A stretch of 64,000 nt of DNA, taken from assembly GCA_040772845.1 (NCBI GenBank), contig JAXGXG010000002.1:1-64000 (forward strand), given 5' to 3'. A model generated the notes under the pieces. It made no database searches and was not told where the DNA came from. It saw only the letters and a list, made by a program, of their open reading frames with translations. This DNA is from PWXP01 sp040772845. Lineage in GTDB: Bacteria; Planctomycetota; Planctomycetia; Pirellulales; Thermoguttaceae. Position 1 is the first letter of the stretch. Every line of letters starts with the position of its first letter. Both the position numbers and the translations under genes were made by a program. Shown here piece after piece: positions 1-6,914 of the stretch.

Positions 1-201
1 TTGAGCGTATGGCACCGCCAAGGCTGCGTCGTGGGGTTGCATCCAAACGGCGTTGGCAAAGATTCTTTGCCACAGTCTTTGCCAAATCGCCCTTTGGACG
101 GCAGTCGGCATACGATAGGCAGAACGTCGGAATGCCGTTTTCTCCGGTGTTTTGCGGGTTTCGGCATACAGCCGGAATACAGTCGGCAGGGTAGCTAACG
201 A

Positions 202-242
202 CTCTGGATCAGTTAGTCTAGGTTCAAATCCTAGTTCCCCAG
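202..242 (+). tRNA. tRNA-Gln (CTG) 3' half, probably a fragment
   Basis: The stretch carries the right half of a bacterial glutamine tRNA: an anticodon loop with CTG, a 5-bp T stem enclosing TTCAAAT, and a 3' acceptor strand TTCCCCA followed by G. The left half does not fit. The 5' anticodon strand just upstream (AACGA) pairs poorly with TCAGT, and the sequence where TGGGGAA should stand (about 171-177) matches only partly and no D arm folds. I read it as a 3' tRNA half, the usual remnant left at one edge of an element integrated into a tRNA gene, or as a pseudo-tRNA. If it is an attachment remnant, the element and the complete tRNA lie to the left of the window. Confidence 0.5.
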
Positions 243-648
243 CTTCTTAAGTCTCTTCCTGGCAATGCTTTAGGGCAAAAAACTGATTACGGGCCCCTGG
301 GGTCGCCAGTTTTCTCCTTTCCGTTTTCCCCCTTCATCCTCCCCTCGTACTCGAGGGGCTCGCACCGCCAGCAGAAATTGCCTCGCCCCAACAGTTCCCT
401 CGCGAGTCGATACCTGACATATCCTCCCCCTCCCCACTCCCCTCAATTCCCAACTCATAGCTCTTGCGTGGCAGTTTTCGGCCGACGGTACGCTCCAATC
501 GTGGACGGCACAAGCTTGGCAAGCACCAACCCACCAACAAGAGTGCCCTCTGCGATCCGGTGTCTTTGCGTTTAAAGCAGACCAGGCAACCTGCATGCAG
601 CGAAATCAGGAGATCGGGGTCCAGGAGATCGGGGTCCAGGAGATCGGG
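243..648. other. Gene-free stretch between tRNA fragment and RAYT element
   Basis: No ORF here resembles a known protein. A hairpin-like arrangement lies near 277-316 (AAAACTG paired with CAGTTTT around a GC-rich core), a possible terminator for the tRNA. The right end holds a triple 15-bp repeat listed separately. Confidence 0.4.
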
Positions 649-651
649 GTC
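608..651. repeat. Three tandem copies of a 15-bp unit
   Basis: The unit aggagatcggggtcc occurs three times head to tail, the last copy running straight into the left inverted repeat of the RAYT element at 649. It may be a duplication created by repeated insertion or slippage at the element edge. Confidence 0.8.
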
Positions 652-1724
652 AGGCTTGCACTTTACACTTTTCGGAGGCGGGGGATTGTGGTAGGCTGAA
701 AGCATGGCACGGGCGCCGCGGTTGAACTTTCCGGATGGGGTTTACCACGTCACTTCCCGAGGAAACGGGCGGGCGAGGATTGTCTACAGTGACGACGACC
801 GGGAACGTTTCGAGCGTCAATTGCGTGATAACGTCGCGACGTACGGGATTCTGTTGTACGCCTGGGTGCTGATGGATAACATCTGCTCGTGCGCACGCCC
901 CGGGCGAACGTGTCGCAGTTTATGCAGGGGCTGAACACGAGTTACGCGCTCTACGCCCGGTACAAGCATGGCAGGCCGGGCCATCAGTTCGAGGCTCGCT
1001 TCAAGGCGAAAGTGGTGGAGGAGGAAAGCTACCTGCTGGCCGTAACACGGTACATTCACCTCAACCCGATCAAGATCGCCGCATGCCGGCGTTTGACCAA
1101 GGCCGAGCGGGTGCAGCGGCTGGAAGGCTACCGATGGAGCAGTTATCCGGGATACGTAGCAAAACGCAACTTGCAGGAGTTCGTCTGCTACGATGTGCTC
1201 CGGGAATACGGTGCGACGTTTGCCGCGGCGCGGCGTCGTTATCGGGCATACGTCCATGCGTGCGTCACAGAAGACGACAAACCCTTACTGGAAGCGATGC
1301 ACGCCATTGGTGAAGCGAGCTTTGTCGAGGAAACCGAGCAGCGGCTGGGCGAGTTGCGAACGGGCAGGGTGCAGGATAAGGACCTGGCCCTACCCATCGT
1401 GACGGTCGCCTTCGACACGGTCGACCACTGCGTGGCCGAGCGGTACGGAATCGATCCCGAACAATTGAAGCAGCACGGCCGGCGGGCTGGCATGGCTAAG
1501 GCCGTGGCAGTGGAATTATCCTGCATGCTGACGGGCAAAAGCGCCCGGACGGTGGGGCTCCATTACGGCGGCATCAGTTGCTCGGCGGTCGGCAACATCC
1601 GGCGAAAGGTGCGAGAAGGCCAGATCGACATCCGGTCCGACCTCGATCCGTTGCTGTCCCGCATCCGCACCACCCACGTCAAGAATACTGCAAAGGGAGC
1701 TAAAGTCTAAAGTGCAAGCCTGAC
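649..1724 (+). mobile_element. RAYT-type element with terminal inverted repeats
   Basis: A 23-bp sequence at 649-671 (beginning gtcaggcttgcacttta) is repeated in inverted orientation at 1702-1724 with one mismatch. The two copies frame a single REP-associated tyrosine transposase gene, whose stop codon lies inside the right repeat. A third copy of the end sequence occurs at about 23283-23300 beside a deleted relative of the same transposase, so the element has moved or been copied within this genome. Confidence 0.75.
704..1710 (+). pseudogene. REP-associated tyrosine transposase, HUH motif deleted
   Basis: The reading frame opens with LNFPDGVYHVTSRGN, the N-terminus of Y1 transposases of the RAYT group, and continues to 'AWVLMDN'. 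There the His-hydrophobic-His metal-binding motif (normally HYH followed by LLV) is missing: about 7 nt are lost between 880 and 883, and the rest (from 'RTPRANVSQFMQG') continues in another frame to 1710. The downstream part is otherwise intact and keeps the region expected to carry the catalytic Tyr (FKAKVVEEESYLLAVTRYIH) and a C-terminal DnaA-like helix-turn-helix (AVELSCMLTGKSARTVGLHY). With the HUH motif deleted and the frame broken, strand transfer is not expected. Confidence 0.85.
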
Positions 1725-2323
1725 CTTGCGCCACGAAAGCGTGGGAAAGGAGGATGACGAACATGACGTGAGTTTGAAACCTTTCATCGGAACCCTGCGG
1801 GTACTCAAGCCCGTCCGGTAGAGCTGAGCCGGCAACCGGAAGCGAGTCTTGCGTGGTTGGTGGGGTGACCCACCCTGCGAAGCGTAGACAGCCAGTGCTG
1901 AAGCTGTGTGATTGAGCCTCGAAAGTTACTTCATCGCGGGAGCCTTCGTCGTGGTCAGCGCGGGGGCCGCGTCGGCGTGTTGTCATGGCCAGACACGTCG
2001 ATCCTGCCGGGGTCGGAGAGCAGGGCAAAGGCACAATAGGGGTTCCTCACGAACGTGGGAGATCCTGTCGTTTCCACGGAAGAGATCCCGGTCGGGGCTA
2101 CCGGGTGACCAACCCCAGGCCCGCCGCCGCGGCGCTCGGCGTCGGTGGGAGCAAACACGCGAGCGCTCCCGTGGTACCGCCAAGCGAAGGAAGACGAAGT
2201 GCGGCGGGAGGGGCGGCAGGAAGTCGTAGTGCCCTGATAATACCGAGGAAGCCGGGGAACCCGCCCGCGGGAACCCGGTGGAGGGAAGCGGGGTGCCAGG
2301 TGACAACACTGTTGGAGGGAAAC

Positions 2324-3679
2324 ATGCCGGAGACATTGAACTCTGAAAGCGTGTCAACGCGACAACAACGGATAGCAGCGCTGGCGAAAAAGTCGCCGCA
2401 GATGGCGTTCACGTCGCTGAACCACTACCTCGACCTTGCGTGGCTGCGTGAGGCGTTCCGATGCACGCGTAAAGACGGAGCACCGGGCGTGGATGGGCAA
2501 ACCTGGTTCGACTATGCGGAGAATCTGGAGGAGAACCTCCAGTCGCTGCTGGACCGGGCGAAAACCGGCACGTACCGGGCGCCGCCGGTGCGCAGGAAGC
2601 ATATTCCGAAAGGAACGGGCAATGAAACTCGTCCGATCGGGATTCCGACGCTGGAGGATAAGGTTCTCCAGCGAGCGGTCGTCATGATCCTGGAGGCGAT
2701 CTACGAGCAGGACTTCTATGACTGTTCGTATGGCTTCCGGCCCGGACGATCGCCGCACAAAGCGTTGGACAGCCTGTGGACGCAGCTTATGCAGACGCGT
2801 GGGGGATGGGTTCTCGAAGTGGACATCCGGAAGTTCTTCGATACCCTGGATCACGGTCATTTGCGCGAGTTTCTCCAGCTACGGGTTCGCGACGGAGTGC
2901 TGTTGCGACTGATCGGAAAGTGGCTGAACGCAGGCGTGCTGGAAGACGGATGCATTACGCATCCCGACGCAGGCTCACCCCAGGGCGGTGTGATTTCACC
3001 GGTCCTTGCGAATCTATTCCTGCACTATGTGCTGGACGAATGGTTCGCACATCAGGTGCAGCCCCGCCTGAAGGGCCGAGCGTTTCTCATTCGCTACGCC
3101 GACGACTTCGTCATCGGGTTCACCCGGGAGGAAGACGCGCGGCGAGTCATGGACGTGCTTCCCAAGCGTTTCGGGAGATATGGCCTGACGCTCCACCCGA
3201 CGAAGACTCGGCTGATTGCGTTCCGCAGACCGCCCCACGTGGCCCCTCCCGATGGAGAGCCGCAGGGAACTCGGCCAGGAACATTCGATCTGCTGGGCTT
3301 CACGCACTACTGGAGTCGCTCCAGAAAGGGCAACTGGGTGGTGAAGCGAAAGACGGCCGCCAGCCGACTCACGCGGGCCATCAGGACGGTGGCCCAATGG
3401 TGCCGGGCGAATCGGCATCTTCCGATCGCGGAGCAATACGCGAAACTATGCCAGAAGCTTCGCGGCCACTTCGGCTACTACGGAATCACGGGCAACAGCA
3501 TCGCGCTGACCCGTTTTCGTGACGAAGTGCGTCGTGTCTGGCGGAAGTGGCTCAGCCGTCGCCGACGGAAGAACCGCCCGCCTTGGAGCTGGTTTGCCCG
3601 GCTCCAAGAGCGATATCGGTTGCCTTACGCGGTGGCCGTCCACTCGGTGTGCCGTAAGCGAAGCGAAGGTGTCACTTGA
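2324..3679 (+). CDS. ltrA: Group II intron reverse transcriptase/maturase
   Basis: This 451-residue protein is the intron-encoded reverse transcriptase that helps the intron RNA splice and reverse-transcribes it into a new target. It has the N-terminal RT0/RT1 blocks (GAPGVDGQTW, ETRPIGIPTLEDK), the fingers/palm motifs (YGFRPGRSPHKAL, SPQGGVISPVLANL) and the catalytic YADD in RYADDFVIGF. A maturase domain follows (FDLLGFTHYW and the basic C-terminus). No HNH endonuclease with paired CxxC motifs follows, so it belongs to the endonuclease-less type. The ATG at 2324 has a ggaggga ribosome site 4 nt upstream; the frame is open further 5' to 1985, but that part overlaps the structured intron RNA. 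Confidence 0.9.
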   Translation: MPETLNSESVSTRQQRIAALAKKSPQMAFTSLNHYLDLAWLREAFRCTRKDGAPGVDGQTWFDYAENLEENLQSLLDRAKTGTYRAPPVRRKHIPKGTGNETRPIGIPTLEDKVLQRAVVMILEAIYEQDFYDCSYGFRPGRSPHKALDSLWTQLMQTRGGWVLEVDIRKFFDTLDHGHLREFLQLRVRDGVLLRLIGKWLNAGVLEDGCITHPDAGSPQGGVISPVLANLFLHYVLDEWFAHQVQPRLKGRAFLIRYADDFVIGFTREEDARRVMDVLPKRFGRYGLTLHPTKTRLIAFRRPPHVAPPDGEPQGTRPGTFDLLGFTHYWSRSRKGNWVVKRKTAASRLTRAIRTVAQWCRANRHLPIAEQYAKLCQKLRGHFGYYGITGNSIALTRFRDEVRRVWRKWLSRRRRKNRPPWSWFARLQERYRLPYAVAVHSVCRKRSEGVT

Positions 3680-3680
3680 G

Positions 3681-3712
3681 GAACCGTATGCGGTAATCCT
3701 GCACGTATGATG
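3681..3712 (+). ncRNA. Group II intron domain V-like hairpin
   Basis: The sequence starts GAACCGTATGCGG and continues to ...CTGCACGTA, matching the catalytic domain V pattern of bacterial group II introns, including its position directly behind the maturase stop. The last bases of the 3' strand (tgatgtt instead of cggttc) do not pair properly, which fits truncation by the adjacent insertion sequence. Confidence 0.55.
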
Positions 3713-3797
3713 TTATGAAAGAGCGGTCCTCCTGGCGTTTTGAGGTACGGTTGAGTGTGTTTTACCAACCCATTCTCTCACGTAGGAGGACCAGACC

Positions 3798-4874
3798 ATG
3801 TTGTACGTTGGAATCGACCAGCACCGCAAGCAGTTGACCGTGAACATCCGTGACGAACAGGGGGATGTTGTGCTGAAACGACAGGTGAGCACCGAGTGGG
3901 ATCGGGTACGGAAGTTCTTCGCGGAGTTGCGAGAACTTGCGGAGCCAGAGGGCTTCCTGGCCATCGTGGAAATCTGTGGATTCAATGACTGGCTCTTGGA
4001 GATGCTCAAGGGATACGGATGCCGCGAGACGGTGCTGATTCAACCGGAGAAGCGGTCGCGCAAGAAGACGGACCGTCGTGATGCCAGTGCGCTGAGCCAG
4101 TTGCTCTGGGTGAACCGGCAGCGGGTCCTCGGCGGGAAGAGAGCGCAGGGCTTGAAGCGGATCATCCTGCCTTCCCAGGAGGAACAGGACAACCGCCAAC
4201 TTACCTCCTGGCGGCAGCGCACGGCCGCATTGCGCACCCGGACCATCAACAAGGTGCAGCACATTCTCTTGAAGCACAACCTGCAACAGGAATGTCCGAC
4301 GAAGGGGATGAAGACGAAGAAGGCTCGCCAATGGTTGGCCGACCTGCCCTTGAGTGAAGTGGACCGACTGGCGATGGAGCAGTTGCTTGCCCAGTGGGAG
4401 TTGTGGGACGCGCAAATTGCGGAGATCGACGCGAAGATTCAGGAGCGGCAGCAGAAACACAAGACGGCCCCGATCCTGGCCACGCTGCCGGGTGCGAATG
4501 CCTACAGCAGCCTGGCCTTGGCCTCGCGGATCGGCGCGATCAAGAACTTTCCGCGTCCGGGCAGCTTGGCCAATTACTGGGGCCTCACGCCTGGTTGCCG
4601 CAACTCGGGAGACGCCACTGACCGGCTGGGGTCGATCACCAAGGAAGGAAGTGCAATGGCCCGATTCATTCTGGGCCAACTGGTCGTACATGTGTTGCGG
4701 CGCGATGCGTCGATGAAAGCGTGGTATGCGCGGATCAAGAAGCGTCGCGGATCGAAGATTGCTCGGGTGGCGGTGATGCGTCGGCTGGCGACGAGTATTT
4801 GGCACATGGTCAAGAACAACGAGGCGTATTGCATGGGTGGTCCTCCCAGGCAACGGCAGAAGAAGGCGGCATGA
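3798..4874 (+). CDS. IS110-family transposase
   Basis: The 358-residue protein carries the N-terminal DEDD RuvC-like domain of IS110 transposases, with D7 (YVGIDQH), E58 (VEICGF), D92 and D95 (TDRRDASALS). The C-terminal Transposase_20 domain reads LATLPGANAYSSLALASRIG and GLTPGCRNSGDATDRLGSITKEG, where the catalytic serine is expected. Enzymes of this family recombine DNA under guidance of a bridge RNA encoded in the non-coding end of the element (established for IS621 and relatives). The gene is full length and undamaged. A strong ribosome site (gtaggagga) precedes the ATG. Confidence 0.92.
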   Translation: MLYVGIDQHRKQLTVNIRDEQGDVVLKRQVSTEWDRVRKFFAELRELAEPEGFLAIVEICGFNDWLLEMLKGYGCRETVLIQPEKRSRKKTDRRDASALSQLLWVNRQRVLGGKRAQGLKRIILPSQEEQDNRQLTSWRQRTAALRTRTINKVQHILLKHNLQQECPTKGMKTKKARQWLADLPLSEVDRLAMEQLLAQWELWDAQIAEIDAKIQERQQKHKTAPILATLPGANAYSSLALASRIGAIKNFPRPGSLANYWGLTPGCRNSGDATDRLGSITKEGSAMARFILGQLVVHVLRRDASMKAWYARIKKRRGSKIARVAVMRRLATSIWHMVKNNEAYCMGGPPRQRQKKAA

Positions 4875-5608
4875 GGTGAAGAAAACGGCGGAGACGGGAT
4901 GGGGACCGACTGGCAAAGATTGAGGAGCATAAATGGAGGGGAGGTTGTAGTTGCATCGATCTCCTGCCCGCTGGGCGGGAAGATCCTCGCGGCGCGAGGC
5001 CAGCCTGAACAGACCCGTGGACTCGGCTATGAGCCGAGCGTACGTATGAATGAGGCGGCCTTTGCGCCCGCGAGACGGTCGAAAAACATATTCGGTGTCC
5101 GGTCTACCAGACCGGAGCGACTGCTTACGAGCAGGCGTATTCACGAAGGGATGGATTGGGGTGCAGCCGCAAAGACAAGATCGGCTGCAAGAAACCTCGC
5201 GACAACAGACCGTGACAACTGCGTCCCTAGAGAAGACCGCACGGAGGGCACTCGGCACAATATAGAAGCGACAGCCTCGCCAGCGGTCGCCCAAGACGCG
5301 GCTTCGCCGCGGGATTTTCAAGGCATGACTCCGGTGTCCAATGGTGTCGAAAAGAAGACGGCCCCCAGCGACCCTTGGTCACCAGGGGCCGGATGCACCA
5401 TTGGCGCACCGTCGGTCCGGATATCCCTCGTCCGGTTGCGTCCCCGCAGAGCCGGCTTCCGTTTCTCCGGATACCTATAGTCTACTATGTACTGGCACGA
5501 TCCGAGGCGAGAATCACCGGGAAATCCGGTGTGCAGGAGATACCCCGACCAAAAAATCGCCGGCAGGCCCTTGACGCAACGGGCTCTTTCAGGGACGGGT
5601 CTGTGGGA
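4875..5608 (+). ncRNA. Structured non-coding region 3' of IS110; candidate bridge RNA
   Basis: About 730 nt without a recognisable protein hold a series of perfect short hairpins: CCTCGC/GCGAGG (4985-4999), CTCGGCT/AGCCGAG (5022-5038), TCCGGTCT/AGACCGGA (5098-5116), GCAGCCG/CGGCTGC (5163-5188), GCGGC/GCCGC (5298-5310) and GGCCCC/GGGGCC (5360-5390). In the IS1111 subgroup of IS110 the long non-coding end with the guide RNA lies downstream of the transposase, which would fit this layout. That the RNA is made and guides recombination is inference. Confidence 0.35.
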
Positions 5609-5634
5609 GCCCCGGGTGAGCAATCACCCGGGGC
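5609..5634. terminator. Strong GC-rich hairpin
   Basis: An uninterrupted 11-bp stem, GCCCCGGGTGA with TCACCCGGGGC, encloses the tetraloop GCAA. No T-run follows on either strand. It lies at the junction between the IS110 tail and the recombinase remnant and may be a terminator or an element end. Confidence 0.4.
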
Positions 5635-5652
5635 CACCCGGCCCGGCATCCG

Positions 5653-5810
5653 CAGAGAAAGCCACGGACCTCCTCGACGGAGATCGTATCGGGCGAACGC
5701 CCATAGTGCCTGGCCAACTGGGCGACCGCGGTCACGTACGCTTTGACGGTGCGAGGGGCCTTGCGGTGAAGCTCGAGTTCATGGATCATCTTCTGTCGCA
5801 GGGGAGTCAT
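5653..5810 (-). pseudogene. Tyrosine recombinase, N-terminal fragment
   Basis: The first 50 or so residues (MTPLRQKMIHELELHRKAP, then TVKAYVTAVAQLARHYGRSP) match the core-binding SAM-like domain at the start of phage-integrase-type recombinases. The similarity stops after EEVRGFL; the catalytic domain with R-H-R-Y is absent, and the frame runs on into unrelated GC-rich sequence. An insertion from the left, most simply the IS110 element, cut the gene. It is not the same copy as the integron integrase at 6915. Confidence 0.75.
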
Positions 5811-5899
5811 GTCGGCAGCTCCTTGGAAAAAGGTGGAAACGGGACTGTAAGCAAATCTTCAGTTTCCCCCTTCCAGAGCTGCCGACATACCCTGCGCAC
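5811..5899. other. Upstream region of recombinase fragment
   Basis: No gene is seen. It holds the former 5' untranslated region of the recombinase fragment (a gcaaggagct-like ribosome site precedes the ATG on the minus strand). Confidence 0.3.
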
Positions 5900-5929
5900 A
5901 AAAAAAGCCCGGCCACTTCAGGCCAGGCT
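5900..5929 (-). terminator. Rho-independent terminator of the PIN toxin operon
   Basis: Read on the minus strand, a stem AGCC/GGCT and GGCC/GGCC around a 6-nt loop is followed by a run of seven T. It lies about 55 nt past the stop of the small partner gene, closing the two-gene operon. Confidence 0.7.
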
Positions 5930-5942
5930 ACCATTCTGTCCC

Positions 5943-5985
5943 CGCTATCGTTCTGCCGCGCAGCGGCTTAGTTCAACGTTACGCA
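5943..5985 (-). repeat. Degenerate attC-like site after the toxin cassette
   Basis: On the minus strand, directly after the stop of the small gene, comes GCGTAAC (R''-like, consensus RYYYAAC), then GTTGAACTAA, a perfect hairpin GCCGC-TGC-GCGGC, then AGAACGATAGC. The last part would be an R' box (GTTRRRY) with GTT changed to GAT. The layout, the contact with the stop codon and the divergent integron-type integrase nearby suggest a decayed cassette recombination site. The match is by eye. Confidence 0.35.
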
Positions 5986-6225
5986 TCAGCGGCCCGGCGC
6001 CGACGGGTCTCCATGCGAATCCGACCTGATCGCCGGTTCCGTTGCATGCGATTGTTTGTCCCGTTTGGGCAACACGATGCGTGGTGGAAGTGATACATAC
6101 GTGCGACCATCTGACGCTTCACGTTTTCGGATGTCGGCGAGTATTAGGTCGAGGTCATTGCCGAACTGTGCCGCAAGATCCCGTCGAATGCTGCGAATTT
6201 CATCCGTAATTGAATCGGTTACCAT
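5986..6225 (-). CDS. Small partner protein of PIN toxin (putative antitoxin)
   Basis: This 79-residue protein starts MVTDSITDEIRSIRRDLAAQ and continues with DLDLILADIRKREASDGR, a short acidic-basic helical protein typically encoded next to this type of PIN toxin. Its ATG is one base after the toxin stop, so the two are translationally coupled, toxin first. The first two thirds looks conserved; the tail (HATEPAIRSDSHGDPSAPGR) looks like read-through up to the attC-like site. The antitoxin role is inferred from position. Confidence 0.7.
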   Translation of the reverse strand: MVTDSITDEIRSIRRDLAAQFGNDLDLILADIRKREASDGRTYVSLPPRIVLPKRDKQSHATEPAIRSDSHGDPSAPGR

Positions 6226-6226
6226 C

Positions 6227-6703
6227 TCAGGCCTCCATAAGTTCATCCGGCGTGCAAATCATCGGGGGTGCGAACCCAGCATCCTCACATACCCGCTCAA
6301 TGGCAGAGCGAGTCGTCGGATTCACGATGTGCTTGAAGTTCCAACTCACCAAGTATTCTAGCCCATTGACCGCTGCCAGGGAAATGTGAACTGCGTCGCG
6401 GGGTTCAGTTTCCGGCACGGCAGATTCATCAATCAACTTGCGTGCAAGTTCATCGACGGAAGGCGAACTCGCGATGAATTCGAGCGAGTTCAATGCCTCC
6501 AATCGCTCTTTCGCGACATCGGCATCGCCAGCAGCACATTCATCCGCGACAACCTTGGAAACAAAGAGACGGTATTTTGTCACGGCAGATGGCCACCATT
6601 GGCGGGTTACTGCCTGACGCCCTGCGACAATCGGGTCGCTGACGATTCGACCAACCAAGTGTCCGATGACCGTCGTCTCGATGTATGCAGTGGGTTTTGC
6701 CAT
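6227..6703 (-). CDS. PIN-domain toxin (VapC-like ribonuclease)
   Basis: The 158-residue protein has the PIN fold pattern: an N-terminal acidic residue in AYIETTVIGHL, a middle acidic stretch (SKVVADECAAGD) and ETEPRDAVHISLAAVNGLEYLVSWNFKHI, where the conserved Asp precedes a hydrophobic helix and the W-N-x-K-H motif. Such proteins are RNases acting on tRNA or other RNA. It is the first gene of a two-gene minus-strand operon with the small protein downstream. The operon diverges from the integron-type integrase, which is the orientation of a first gene cassette. Confidence 0.82.
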   Translation of the reverse strand: MAKPTAYIETTVIGHLVGRIVSDPIVAGRQAVTRQWWPSAVTKYRLFVSKVVADECAAGDADVAKERLEALNSLEFIASSPSVDELARKLIDESAVPETEPRDAVHISLAAVNGLEYLVSWNFKHIVNPTTRSAIERVCEDAGFAPPMICTPDELMEA

Positions 6704-6914
6704 TGGATCTCAGGGACGAACTTGTTTTTCTACCCCGATTACCCTTTCCCGGAAGGGCCATCCCGGAAACCATGATGCTAGCCCGTCCAGAGGGCCGCGG
6801 CAAGCGGTTTTGCCAGAATTCTCACGCCTCGGTAGCCGCGCGACCAGCGAGCCGTCACCATAAAACCGGTATTCCGGCGTTATGTTAATCGGCGTATATC
6901 CCGGGAGATCGGTT
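6704..6914. other. Divergent intergenic region; possible attI area
   Basis: The 211 bp lie between the divergent PIN toxin and the integrase. A GTTATGT at 6879-6885 lies 30 bp before the integrase start and resembles a core GTTRRRY box loosely. No other clear attI features are visible. Confidence 0.25.

Larger units (their letters stand above)
1725..3713 (+). mobile_element. Group II intron, right end interrupted
   Basis: The element consists of a roughly 600-nt non-coding 5' part (1725-2323, rich in short pairings such as gagccggcaaccgg), an intron-encoded reverse transcriptase, and a domain-V-like hairpin directly after the stop codon. The 5' boundary is not certain; it appears to follow the RAYT right repeat within a few bases. 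No clear GUGYG start was found. The sequence after domain V diverges at about 3708 where the IS110 element begins, so domain VI and the 3' splice site seem to be displaced or lost. Confidence 0.65.
3714..5652 (+). mobile_element. IS110-family insertion sequence (ends approximate)
   Basis: An IS110-family transposase gene sits between the broken group II intron and a truncated recombinase gene. The left non-coding part is short (about 85 nt) and contains ggtcctcct/aggaggacc, an inverted pair (3725-3733, 3784-3792) whose right arm covers the ribosome site. The right non-coding part is long and full of hairpins. IS110 elements usually lack terminal inverted repeats, so neither end can be fixed by eye; the right limit given is where the recombinase remnant starts. 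Confidence 0.5.

Noticed and set aside
1985..2323. N-terminal extension of the intron reverse transcriptase
   Set aside because: The frame is open but lies in structured intron RNA; the ATG at 2324 has a good ribosome site and gives a normal RT start.
2324..3679. Retron or DGR reverse transcriptase
   Set aside because: The maturase region and the adjacent domain V-like hairpin identify a group II intron; no msr/msd or template repeat is visible.
3762..5321. 519-codon minus-strand ORF over the IS110 gene
   Set aside because: It is antisense to a transposase with all motifs and has an Arg/Pro/His-rich composition typical of shadow frames in GC-rich DNA.
4899..5480. 193-codon plus-strand ORF after the IS110 transposase
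   Set aside because: It has no recognisable motif and overlaps dense hairpins; treated as non-coding.
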